Part shown: in pieces, positions 51,296 to 58,296 of the stretch
Position numbering within the stretch: the first letter of the stretch is position 1
Layout: every line of letters begins with the position of its first letter
DNA from: Planctomycetota bacterium
GTDB lineage: Bacteria; Planctomycetota; UBA1135; UBA2386
Assembly: GCA_947444055.1 (NCBI GenBank)
Contig: CANEYR010000007.1
Location: forward strand, 1-64,000
DNA: 64,000 nucleotides
Direction: 5' to 3'
Position numbers and translations under genes: made by a program
Notes under the pieces: model-generated
What the model was told of the DNA's origin: nothing
What the model saw: only the letters and a program-made list of their open reading frames with translations
Databases searched by the model: none

Positions 51296-52126
51296 TCAGG
51301 GGACGAAGGTGCGGGTGCGGGTGTCGAGATTGAACGCGTAGCTGCCGGGGATGTCCGTGACGACGATCGTGGCGGTGTTGCTGCCATCGAACGTGATCGT
51401 GGCCGTCACGGTGGCATTCGGCCCGGCAACGCTCAGCGTCACGGTGCCGATCGGGTACTCCTGCGTCGGCGTCTCGTCGAGCAACAGTCCCGGGATGTTG
51501 AACGTCAACGCACAGCTGGGCGGGCCACTGTCCGTGATCGTCGACGGCTCCGTCGCGGGCGGGCCGCCGCTGATGGTGCTGCTGGTCGCCGTCGTGCGCA
51601 GCTCTTCCAGTTCATTCTGGTTGGTGGAGCCACCAATGATTCCCGTCAGGGCCTCGCCGGTGGCGGTGATGCCCCCGCCAGAGATCGAGTAGTCGCCCAC
51701 CATGAACTTGTCGGTGTCGCCGAACGAGGTGCGCAACTGGTTCGCGGCCTCGTCGATCGTCGCATTCAGCGTCGTGAACCCGGTCAGGCTCAGCGTCTGC
51801 TGCGCGCCCGTCGGGCTGTAGAAGCGAATCGCCATGGTGATGGTCGTGCCGCTGGTCGTGTAGGTGACGTTGACGACCGTTCCACCCGCTTCGCTGTTGA
51901 CCTGGAACGTCAGGCCGGTCGGGTCCGGGATGGGCTGGCTGTTCGCCTGCCGCCACGTATCGGCGATCGCCAGCAGGGCGTCAGCGCGCGCATACAGGTT
52001 GGGGAAGCAGTCGACGAGGGTTTCGACCCGTCGCTGCAGGTCCGTATCCACGGCAGACGTGATCTTGCTGTCGCAACCGGCGAACATCGCCAGCGCGAGC
52101 AGAGACAGACTTCGGAAGTGTGACAT
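51296..52126 (-). CDS. Secreted lipoprotein, unknown function
   Basis: 276 residues from the ATG at 52126 (52138 is an alternative). The signal peptide ends in a lipobox (SLSLLALAMFAGCDSK). A short helical region (TDLQRRVETLVDCFPNLYAR) precedes T/S-rich beta strands (TGLTFQVNSEAGGTVVNVTY, TITMAIRFYSPTGAQQTLSL). The last part (ATVTATITFDGSNTATIVVT) looks like another beta-sandwich. No domain is recognised. It is probably in an operon with the outer-membrane protein that follows. Confidence 0.7.
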   Translation of the reverse strand: MSHFRSLSLLALAMFAGCDSKITSAVDTDLQRRVETLVDCFPNLYARADALLAIADTWRQANSQPIPDPTGLTFQVNSEAGGTVVNVTYTTSGTTITMAIRFYSPTGAQQTLSLTGFTTLNATIDEAANQLRTSFGDTDKFMVGDYSISGGGITATGEALTGIIGGSTNQNELEELRTTATSSTISGGPPATEPSTITDSGPPSCALTFNIPGLLLDETPTQEYPIGTVTLSVAGPNATVTATITFDGSNTATIVVTDIPGSYAFNLDTRTRTFVP

Positions 52127-52311
52127 GGGGTTCTCCATTCAATGAACGAGCGAAGTGCAGCGCGAGTATCCGATGACAGCGGAAGGCGAGTCAACGACCG
52201 AACAATGGCAATGGTGAATGAGGGCGGTGGCGACGAGGGAATGAAAGACAGCGCAACCAAGGCGATCCGGCTCGTATCTACGCACCCGTTCCGTCGACCC
52301 GCGCCGTCGCC

Positions 52312-52728
52312 ATGCACCCTATGACGCTTCGAGCCCTGATCCCGATCGCACTTCTTCTTCTGTGCAGTTGCGCGGCCTCACCACCCACAGTTGTCGGCGC
52401 AGCGGCTCATTGGCATCGTGTTACGACCACGATTACCGTCACCGACCGCGACCTCCTGCCTACAGCCAGCGTCCAGATCCCGGCATTCTCGACGGTTGTT
52501 TGGCGCAATCGCGGCACCGCACCACTGGAAGTAACGATCCAAGCGGCATCGTGCGGCGACTGTGAGACGGTGATGGGATTTGCGCCTGACCCCGACGGTG
52601 CGCGCTCCGTCGCACTGGCGCCGGGATCGGTGGCCTCAATCTGCTTCCACGATGAAGGCTCGTTCCCGTTCGTGGCGAAGCTCGGCGTAGGCGAACAACG
52701 CGGCACCATCACCGTCGTCACGCCATGA
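52312..52728 (+). CDS. Small lipoprotein with a cupredoxin-like fold
   Basis: 138 residues; the ATGs at 52312 and 52321 are both possible. The signal peptide has a lipobox (LIPIALLLLCSCAAS). The mature 110 residues resemble a cupredoxin beta-barrel: VQIPAFSTVVWRNRGTAPLEVTI (quoted in part), where the typical GDTVxWxNxD strand lies, and ASICFHDEGSFPFVAKLG at the end. The usual C-x(2-4)-H-x(2-4)-M copper loop is not complete, so metal binding is doubtful. It overlaps the next gene by four bases (ATGA) and starts a three-gene lipoprotein operon. Confidence 0.65.
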   Translation: MHPMTLRALIPIALLLLCSCAASPPTVVGAAAHWHRVTTTITVTDRDLLPTASVQIPAFSTVVWRNRGTAPLEVTIQAASCGDCETVMGFAPDPDGARSVALAPGSVASICFHDEGSFPFVAKLGVGEQRGTITVVTP

Positions 52729-53606
52729 GAGAGGGCCTGGCACTCACCGGCATGATGGTGGTCTTCGCCGCCTGTGGCAGTGTGAACTACCGCGTCAATG
52801 CAAGCGTTGACGCGCCGCGCACCGTCGCGGTGCTGCCAATCCGTGGCGCGGCGCCATCCGGGCTTCGGGATGTCACGCGCCAACTGCTGCACAGTCGCCT
52901 GCAGGCCCGCGGCTATCGCCTGCCGGAGCTGGCCTGGGTCGATCGCGTGCTAAGCGAACATGACTGGCTGCGCGATCCCGAACGCTTCACCAGCAACCCA
53001 ACCGCGCTCGCCGCGGTCATCGCCGCTCTACAGGTTGATGCGCTGCTTATCACAGACGAACTCGACGAGAGTAGCTTCAACGTCATCTTGCTGCGGCGGC
53101 ATGCAGTCAATGGCAGCGCGCGCATCCACGACGCCGAAGGGCGCGAGTACTGGTCTGCCGGCCACGGCGCCAGCAACTTCGGCGGCTTCCTCTTAACCAG
53201 CGGCCAGGTGTTCGCCGAACTGCGCGCCCAGGGCGAACACGGCACCGCGATGGCGTCGCTCGCACTCGCCGATGAATTCGTCGCAGACATCGTTGGCACC
53301 ATTCCATTGCGAGAAGCAGCGCCATTGCGTGCCGAGCCACCGCGAATCACCCATCTCACCGCCGCACGCACGCCGCGCACCGATGGCAGTGAACGCATTC
53401 TGGTGCGCGCTCACGCGACCACCGGCGCCACGCTGCGTTTTGAACTGGCGCCACACACAAGCGGAGTCCCCATGGTCCAAGAGCCCGGCCATGCCGAGCG
53501 GTATCAAGGCGAACACGACATTCCTTTCGGCACCGCAGTGCAGCGAGTCGTCGTCCGTGCACGCGATGCCTTTGGCCGCGAAACCGCAAGCGAGATCGCA
53601 TGGTGA
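52725..53606 (+). CDS. Lipoprotein, GNA1162/DUF799-like
   Basis: 293 residues with a lipoprotein signal (LALTGMMVVFAACGSV). RTVAVLPIRGAAPSGLRDVT and LLHSRLQARGYRLPELAWVD, followed by VDALLITDELDESSF, match the alpha/beta TolB-N-like fold of GNA1162/DUF799 lipoproteins. The second half adds a beta-sandwich region (SERILVRAHATTGATLRFEL). Such proteins sit at the outer membrane in assembly or transport complexes (partly inferred). It is coupled by overlap to the genes on both sides. Confidence 0.65.
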   Translation: MREGLALTGMMVVFAACGSVNYRVNASVDAPRTVAVLPIRGAAPSGLRDVTRQLLHSRLQARGYRLPELAWVDRVLSEHDWLRDPERFTSNPTALAAVIAALQVDALLITDELDESSFNVILLRRHAVNGSARIHDAEGREYWSAGHGASNFGGFLLTSGQVFAELRAQGEHGTAMASLALADEFVADIVGTIPLREAAPLRAEPPRITHLTAARTPRTDGSERILVRAHATTGATLRFELAPHTSGVPMVQEPGHAERYQGEHDIPFGTAVQRVVVRARDAFGRETASEIAW

Positions 53607-54667
53607 AGTCGCCACACTCCGTCACGTTCGCCGGCGCTTGCCTTTTGGCAGCCTGCACGGGCATGCACGTGCGTCACCACGCCGCGCCGGAATTGGCGCA
53701 GCTGCGCACGATGGGATACCGGATCGCGGTGATGCCCTTCGCCGTCTCTGCGCCAGACGATGGTTTCCTGGCCGAATCGCTAGCGACGATCGGAGAAGTG
53801 ATCGCGCTCGAAGCCAGCCGTGAACTACCGATGCGCGCCCGCATCGGTTCGTTGCTGCACAACGATGTCGTCACGTGGCTGCATCAAACCGAGTTTGAAG
53901 TGATCGACCCGTGGCACGTCGCGACCCAACTCGCGCACGCCGGCATGTCCAAGGAGAAGAGCAGCGACCCACGCGAGGCGCGCGAGGTTGCTCGCGCCAT
54001 CGGCGCCGACGGCCTCGTCTATGGCGAAGTGCGACGTTGGAATCGCGGTTACTACGTGCTGCAAACGGTCGTCGACGTCGCCCTGCAACTCGATCTGCGC
54101 GATGCCAACACTGGCAAGCAGCTGTTTCTCACCGAGCGCACGGAGACCATCGGCTCCGGCCTCACGGGCGGCCCCACCGGGTATGTCTCCGTCGCCACCG
54201 AGCCAATCGCCGGCTTGCGCGGTTCGCAACTGCGGTCTCTGACACGCTCGGTTGCTCGTCACGCCGTCGCCGACATGAACGGCGGCGACCTCGGCAACCA
54301 GCAGAACGCATCGACCCCACGGCTGGCCGTCGTCGCACTGGCCAAAGAGCACGATGGCCCCTTCCGGCGCGGAGAACGCGTGGACGTGATCGCCATCGGT
54401 TCTCCTGACTGCGAAGTGCGCTTCGACCTTGGCCGCCTACGCACCGTCGTGCCGATGCGACAGTCCGAGCGTCACGAGGATGCGCACGGTGCACGCGTCA
54501 CCTATCTCGGCCACTACATCGTTGGCCCAACCGACAACGCGCAGGAGCTGCCGCTCTACTGCACGATCCAGCGCGGCGCCGCCCGACGAGCCGTCGCCAT
54601 TCGGTATCGCTGGGAAGGTGCTCTATCGCTCGCAGCGACGGCGCCCACGCAAAACAGCAGTCCGTGA
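53600..54667 (+). CDS. Lipoprotein, GNA1162/DUF799-like, third gene of the operon
   Basis: 355 residues; the ATG at 53600 overlaps the upstream stop by 7 bp, while a GTG at 53603 would give a GTGA overlap. The signal ends in a lipobox (TFAGACLLAACTGMH). The core YRIAVMPFAVSAPDDG ... VVTWLHQTEFEVIDPWHVA ... AREVARAIGADGLVYGEVRRW is the GNA1162/TolB-N-like pattern and parallels the preceding gene. LDLRDANTGKQLFLTERTE is the typical last strand. A 100-residue C-terminal extension is unrecognised. Probably works with the two preceding lipoproteins. Confidence 0.65.
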   Translation: MVKSPHSVTFAGACLLAACTGMHVRHHAAPELAQLRTMGYRIAVMPFAVSAPDDGFLAESLATIGEVIALEASRELPMRARIGSLLHNDVVTWLHQTEFEVIDPWHVATQLAHAGMSKEKSSDPREAREVARAIGADGLVYGEVRRWNRGYYVLQTVVDVALQLDLRDANTGKQLFLTERTETIGSGLTGGPTGYVSVATEPIAGLRGSQLRSLTRSVARHAVADMNGGDLGNQQNASTPRLAVVALAKEHDGPFRRGERVDVIAIGSPDCEVRFDLGRLRTVVPMRQSERHEDAHGARVTYLGHYIVGPTDNAQELPLYCTIQRGAARRAVAIRYRWEGALSLAATAPTQNSSP

Positions 54668-54673
54668 AACACC

Positions 54674-54695
54674 GCGGGCGGCCGAGGCCGCCCGC
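54674..54695. terminator. Bidirectional terminator between convergent genes
   Basis: GCGGGCGGCC and GGCCGCCCGC form a 10-bp perfect stem around GA, 7 bp after the lipoprotein stop. It lies between the convergent lipoprotein operon and the redoxin gene. On the plus strand CGTCTTCTCT follows. It is distinct from the SECIS candidate, which lies inside the redoxin reading frame. Confidence 0.7.
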
Positions 54696-54708
54696 TGCAA
54701 CGTCTTCT

Positions 54709-55398
54709 CTACTTGGCGCCCGCACGGGGCGCGAACTTGGTGCGTCAACCATAGGGTTTGGTGGTCGGCACCGTGGGCTTCTCACCGGCTAGCACCTGCG
54801 TGATGGCGTCGCGCAGGTACTGCGTCGGCAGTGGCAGCTTGCCGCGACTGTCGTCATCCAGAGCACCCTGGTATTGCAGCTTGCCGTCCTTGTCGAAGAC
54901 GAAGCAATGCGGCGTCGTCTTGGCATCAAGCAGCGCGCCGAGCTTGCACTCGTGGTCGACGACGATGGCGTGGTTGACCTTGCTCTCCTTCGCCTTCGCG
55001 CGCAGCTTGGCATACGGCAGCTTGTCCGCGTCCTTGCCCTCAAACTCCTTCGCCGTCGGCACCGTGCCGATCTCGTTGGCGTTGCCCGCGACGCCGAGCA
55101 TCACGACGCCTTTGTCGGCAAACTCGGCGCTGATCAGGTTCAGCTTTGGCTCGGCCACCACTTCGGTCGGACACGTCATCGACCAGAAGTGCAACACGAC
55201 CACTTTGCCGCGCAGCTCGTCGAGCCCTTGCACCTTGCCGTCGAGCGTGCGGAACGTCAGCCCCTTCGGCAGCGCATCCCCGAGCGCCATCACCTTGTCA
55301 GTCGGCGCCGGCGCGGGCGCTGGTTTCGGTGCAGGATCCTGGGCGAATGCGCAGGTCAGGAGCGCCAACGCGGCGCCAGCCAACGGAAGTGCTTGCAT
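54709..55398 (-). CDS. Secreted redoxin-family protein, candidate selenoprotein (C-terminal Sec)
   Basis: 229 residues if the TGA at 54745-54747 is read as selenocysteine (residue 218); otherwise 217. The ATG at 55398 gives a signal peptide (MQALPLAGAALALLTCAFAQ) and a proline-rich linker. The thioredoxin-like fold has KVVVLHFWSMTCPTEVVAEP (active-site CP), IVVDHECKLGALLDAKTTPH and FVFDKDGKLQYQGALDDD, as in the AhpC/TSA-type proteins of Planctomycetota. Those relatives, as I recall, end in a PYGC-S/T-V-K-Y motif; here the frame reads KPYG-U-RTKFAPRAGAK-TAG. Sec would replace the second redox cysteine. The site is the periplasm or outside; function is probably thiol reduction or peroxide removal (inference). 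Confidence 0.75.
54713..54735 (-). promoter_or_regulatory. Candidate bacterial SECIS hairpin of the redoxin gene
   Basis: On the coding strand GCGCCC and GGGCGC form a perfect 6-bp GC stem around the 5-nt loop CGTGC, with TT/AA pairing beyond one C-C mismatch. The loop begins 18 nt after the TGA and has G at position 2 followed by T, which fits the SelB-binding pattern of bacterial SECIS elements. It sits before the final TAG. Confidence 0.65.
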
Positions 55399-55589
55399 AA
55401 GGAACCTCGTCAAGTGCAGGCGGCAATCGTGTAGTTCGCGCCTCAATCGCACAACAGACGTCTTGTAACGACCTTCGCAGCCGATCGGCATGAGCCCATC
55501 CAAGAAGAACGCCAAGCGAACGACACCCGCCAGGAGATCGGCCACCGCCATCGCCGTCGTCGAGCAAGCGGTGGTTGCGCGCGCACCCG

Positions 55590-57377
55590 TCAGCGCAGTA
55601 GCGCGTCGACATCCGCGACCATCGCCACCGCCCAGGTCCGGTACGCTGCGGGCGTCAGGTGCAGGAAGTCCGGCATGACGTCCTTCGTGAGCACGCCGCC
55701 CGCCGCGAGGAAACGTTCGCCGATGTCCAGCGAGACGACCATGGCGTCGTCCGCGAACGCCGCCGCGGCCAAACGACTCGCTGCCGCACACTTCTCGCGC
55801 TGCGCGTTCTGGCGCTCGCCGCGGGGAAAGATCGCCAGCAACAGCACCTTCGCCTTCGGTAGCCCCGTGCGCAGCCGCTTCACGACGGCGATCACACCCT
55901 GCGCGATTTCCTCAGCACTGTGGTCATCCCCATTGCTGTTGTTGGTGCCAATCATCACGACGCTCGCCCGCACTTCGTTGTTGGCCGCCGCGAGCGCCGC
56001 CAGCAGGTCATGGTCCAACCGCCAGAGCACATGCTGCGTGCGATCGCCGGACACGCCGACATTGATCGTGTGCCGCGGCGCCCAGAACTCGTCCCACACC
56101 GGGCGGCCCGGGCCATTCCAAGCTTGGGTGATTGAGTCGCCGACAAACACGAGCCGGTGGCCGCCGGCCTTCGCCGTCGCCAAATGCCGCGCCACACGTT
56201 GTTCCCACTCCGGGCCGGCCCGCGGTGCTGGCACCACCGCCGCCGATTCGCGCGCAAACGTCGGCACCGGTCCCTTCGCCAGCGTGTCAAGCTCGGTCAA
56301 CTGCAGCCGCACGGCTCGCACAAAGGGCGACTGGCTGGGTTCGAAATGGCCGTAGGTCGTGAGCACGAACGTGCCGTCCGGCAGCACCTCGACCCCGGGA
56401 TACGCGCAGTCCGTGCCTTGCCAATTGCGCGACAGACGCACGCGATACTGGCCGGTGCGACCGTGCTCAAGATCGGCGAAGGTGCCCACCCACGCCACCC
56501 AATCCCCGCGCGTCGGGCTGCCCTTCGCCATGTCGCGAAACGACAACAGCAGGCGCCCATCGGGTCCATAGCCGCCAACGTGGCGATCCCCGCAAAGACT
56601 CAGCGGCAACTCGACTGGCGCCGACCACGTCTTCGCTTCGTCTGCCGAGAACGCCACGTGGCTGCCCTTCTTGCGCGAGTTCTCGCGCAGCAACATCGCC
56701 AAACGTTTGCCATCGGGAGAACGCACCACGCCCGGCTCGCACAGATCCAGCGTCTCGACTTGGCTGACGATGGTCGGCGCACTCCATGACAACCCACCGT
56801 CCGTCGACACGACTTGGTACACGGTGAAGTGCGAGCGCTTGCCGCCCTGCGCGAAGAAGCGACCGTCGTCGTGAAAGAACGCCGCGTGGTTGCCGTTCGA
56901 CAAGGTCACGACACTCGCCATCGCGACGATGCCGCCGTACGTGCCGATCGGCTGCAACTCCGTCCAGGTGGCGCCATCGTCGCTCGACACACTGCTGCGA
57001 ATCGGCCAGCGCCCGGAGAACAGGACGAGGCGCGCCTTGCCATCGCGATCGACGAGCCGGTGCATCGTTGGCGTCTCTTGGCTCGTCAACCAACTCTCCG
57101 GCACCGGCAGCGGCTCACTCCACGTCAAGCCACCATCGCCGCTCCTCTGCAACACGATCGGTCCCTTGCCATGACCTTCCGGATGCACGCACAACATCGT
57201 CTTGCCATCGGGCAGCAGCACCGTCGTCGGATGACCGAGGTACTTGCCGCGCACCTGCCGCACCGTCACTTGCCGAGCCGTGTCGCCGTCGAGATCGAGC
57301 CAACGCAAGGCCGTCTCTTCTTGGGCCGCCAGACCAGCAACGAGAACGAACCAAGCCGTGAGCATCGATGGGCGCAT
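55590..57377 (-). CDS. Secreted sialidase-like beta-propeller fused to an SGNH hydrolase
   Basis: 595 residues from the ATG at 57377 (57365 is an alternative), with a signal peptide (MRPSMLTAWFVLVAGLAAQE). Residues about 25-360 form a sialidase/BNR-type propeller with Asp-box repeats (RSGDGGLTWSEP, SSDDGATWTEL, STDGGLSWSAP, SADEAKTWSAP). Residues about 380-595 form an SGNH/GDSL esterase: VFVGDSITQAWNG (Ser), GVSGDRTQ, MIGTNNSNGDD (Asn) and PDFLHLTPAAY (Asp-x-x-His). It may cleave and deacetylate host or environmental glycans (inference). It is transcribed alone. Confidence 0.87.
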   Translation of the reverse strand: MRPSMLTAWFVLVAGLAAQEETALRWLDLDGDTARQVTVRQVRGKYLGHPTTVLLPDGKTMLCVHPEGHGKGPIVLQRSGDGGLTWSEPLPVPESWLTSQETPTMHRLVDRDGKARLVLFSGRWPIRSSVSSDDGATWTELQPIGTYGGIVAMASVVTLSNGNHAAFFHDDGRFFAQGGKRSHFTVYQVVSTDGGLSWSAPTIVSQVETLDLCEPGVVRSPDGKRLAMLLRENSRKKGSHVAFSADEAKTWSAPVELPLSLCGDRHVGGYGPDGRLLLSFRDMAKGSPTRGDWVAWVGTFADLEHGRTGQYRVRLSRNWQGTDCAYPGVEVLPDGTFVLTTYGHFEPSQSPFVRAVRLQLTELDTLAKGPVPTFARESAAVVPAPRAGPEWEQRVARHLATAKAGGHRLVFVGDSITQAWNGPGRPVWDEFWAPRHTINVGVSGDRTQHVLWRLDHDLLAALAAANNEVRASVVMIGTNNSNGDDHSAEEIAQGVIAVVKRLRTGLPKAKVLLLAIFPRGERQNAQREKCAAASRLAAAAFADDAMVVSLDIGERFLAAGGVLTKDVMPDFLHLTPAAYRTWAVAMVADVDALLR

Positions 57378-57445
57378 GCGGCCTTCGTAACGATCAGACC
57401 ATCGGCTCGGCAAGCATGCGGGCGCGCGCCCAGCGAAGATCCCGG

Positions 57446-57862
57446 TCAACGCGACGACCAAGTCTCGTTGGCGAAGGTGCAGATGCGATCGCCGCCGCGC
57501 ACAAAGTCGAGCAAGTTGCGCACCTCCGCGAGATCGCTGACATCTCCAGCCAGCATTCGCTGCAAGGCACTCTGGCCACCGAGCAAATCGTTCGGACGGC
57601 GAATCCACGCATCGGCTCGCTCCGCATCGGGGAACAGAATCTGCAGCGCCTTCCAGATGCCCAGCACCCAACTGATGCGCCGAATCACATCGTGGGAAAG
57701 AAGACGCGCGCGCCCTGCTTGCCATTTGCAGAACGTGGCCCTAGCAGGCTGCCCCAGCAGCGAGCGGCATTCCTCACTCGATAGCTGCCATGCATCCGTC
57801 AGACGGAAGAACGCACGCAGGGCGATCGCAACCTTTGGCGGTGACACTGCGATGCGCTCCAC
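57446..57862 (-). CDS. Orphan Xre/MbcA/ParS-family antitoxin (DUF2384)
   Basis: 138 residues. An N-terminal Xre-like helical domain (LTDAWQLSSEECRSLLGQPARATFCKWQ, quoted in part) is followed by the DUF2384 toxin-binding region: ISWVLGIWKALQILFPDAE, ADAWIRRPNDLLGGQSALQRMLAGD and LAEVRNLLDFVRGG. These antitoxins normally precede a RES-domain NAD-degrading toxin. Here only 68 bp separate its stop from the sialidase gene and no RES gene is present, so it is an orphan or the toxin has been lost. It starts 3 bp after the stop of the DUF1428 gene. Confidence 0.85.
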   Translation of the reverse strand: MERIAVSPPKVAIALRAFFRLTDAWQLSSEECRSLLGQPARATFCKWQAGRARLLSHDVIRRISWVLGIWKALQILFPDAERADAWIRRPNDLLGGQSALQRMLAGDVSDLAEVRNLLDFVRGGDRICTFANETWSSR

Positions 57863-57864
57863 GA

Positions 57865-58221
57865 CTACAGGTCGACCAACGTCTTGAAGCCGCCGTACGA
57901 CATCTTTTTCATGTCGAACGGCATCTCATCCTGCGCCAGCTTGGCCATGCGCGGATCGGCCATCACCTTCTTGTTGATGCGATCACGCTGCGCCTTGGAC
58001 TTGTAAACGACCCACGAGAACAGCACCGACTCACCGCGTTTGACCCGCGTCCGCTTGGGGAACGGCACCCCGAACTTCACGTCGAGGTCGTCGCCCACAC
58101 ACTCGCAGTATTCGAGCGCGCCGTGCTCCATCCACAGCTTGCCGGCCTTCTTCGAGAGTGCCGTGTACTTGCCCATGTTCTTCGTCGGAATCACCAGCAG
58201 GAACCCGTCTACGTACTTCAT
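57865..58221 (-). CDS. DUF1428 family protein
   Basis: 118 residues, full length for the family. MKYVDGFLLVIPTKNMGKYT, WMEHGALEYCECVGDDLDVK, FSWVVYKSKAQRDRINKKV and FDMKKMSYGGFKTLV are the standard DUF1428 landmarks (dimeric alpha-beta barrel fold). It is a cytoplasmic protein of unknown role, common in bacteria. It is divergent from the ABC-F gene and closely followed by the orphan antitoxin. Confidence 0.93.
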   Translation of the reverse strand: MKYVDGFLLVIPTKNMGKYTALSKKAGKLWMEHGALEYCECVGDDLDVKFGVPFPKRTRVKRGESVLFSWVVYKSKAQRDRINKKVMADPRMAKLAQDEMPFDMKKMSYGGFKTLVDL

Positions 58222-58296
58222 CACCGCACCGTAGCACGTGAGCGCAGCCCACATGCAGCGAACACAGACGCCCCTTGCTATGTTCTGCGCCCCGCG

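Noticed and set aside
57380..57448. Reading through the TGA of the orphan antitoxin as selenocysteine
   Set aside because: The continuation is unrelated to the family and the antitoxin already ends at its normal length.
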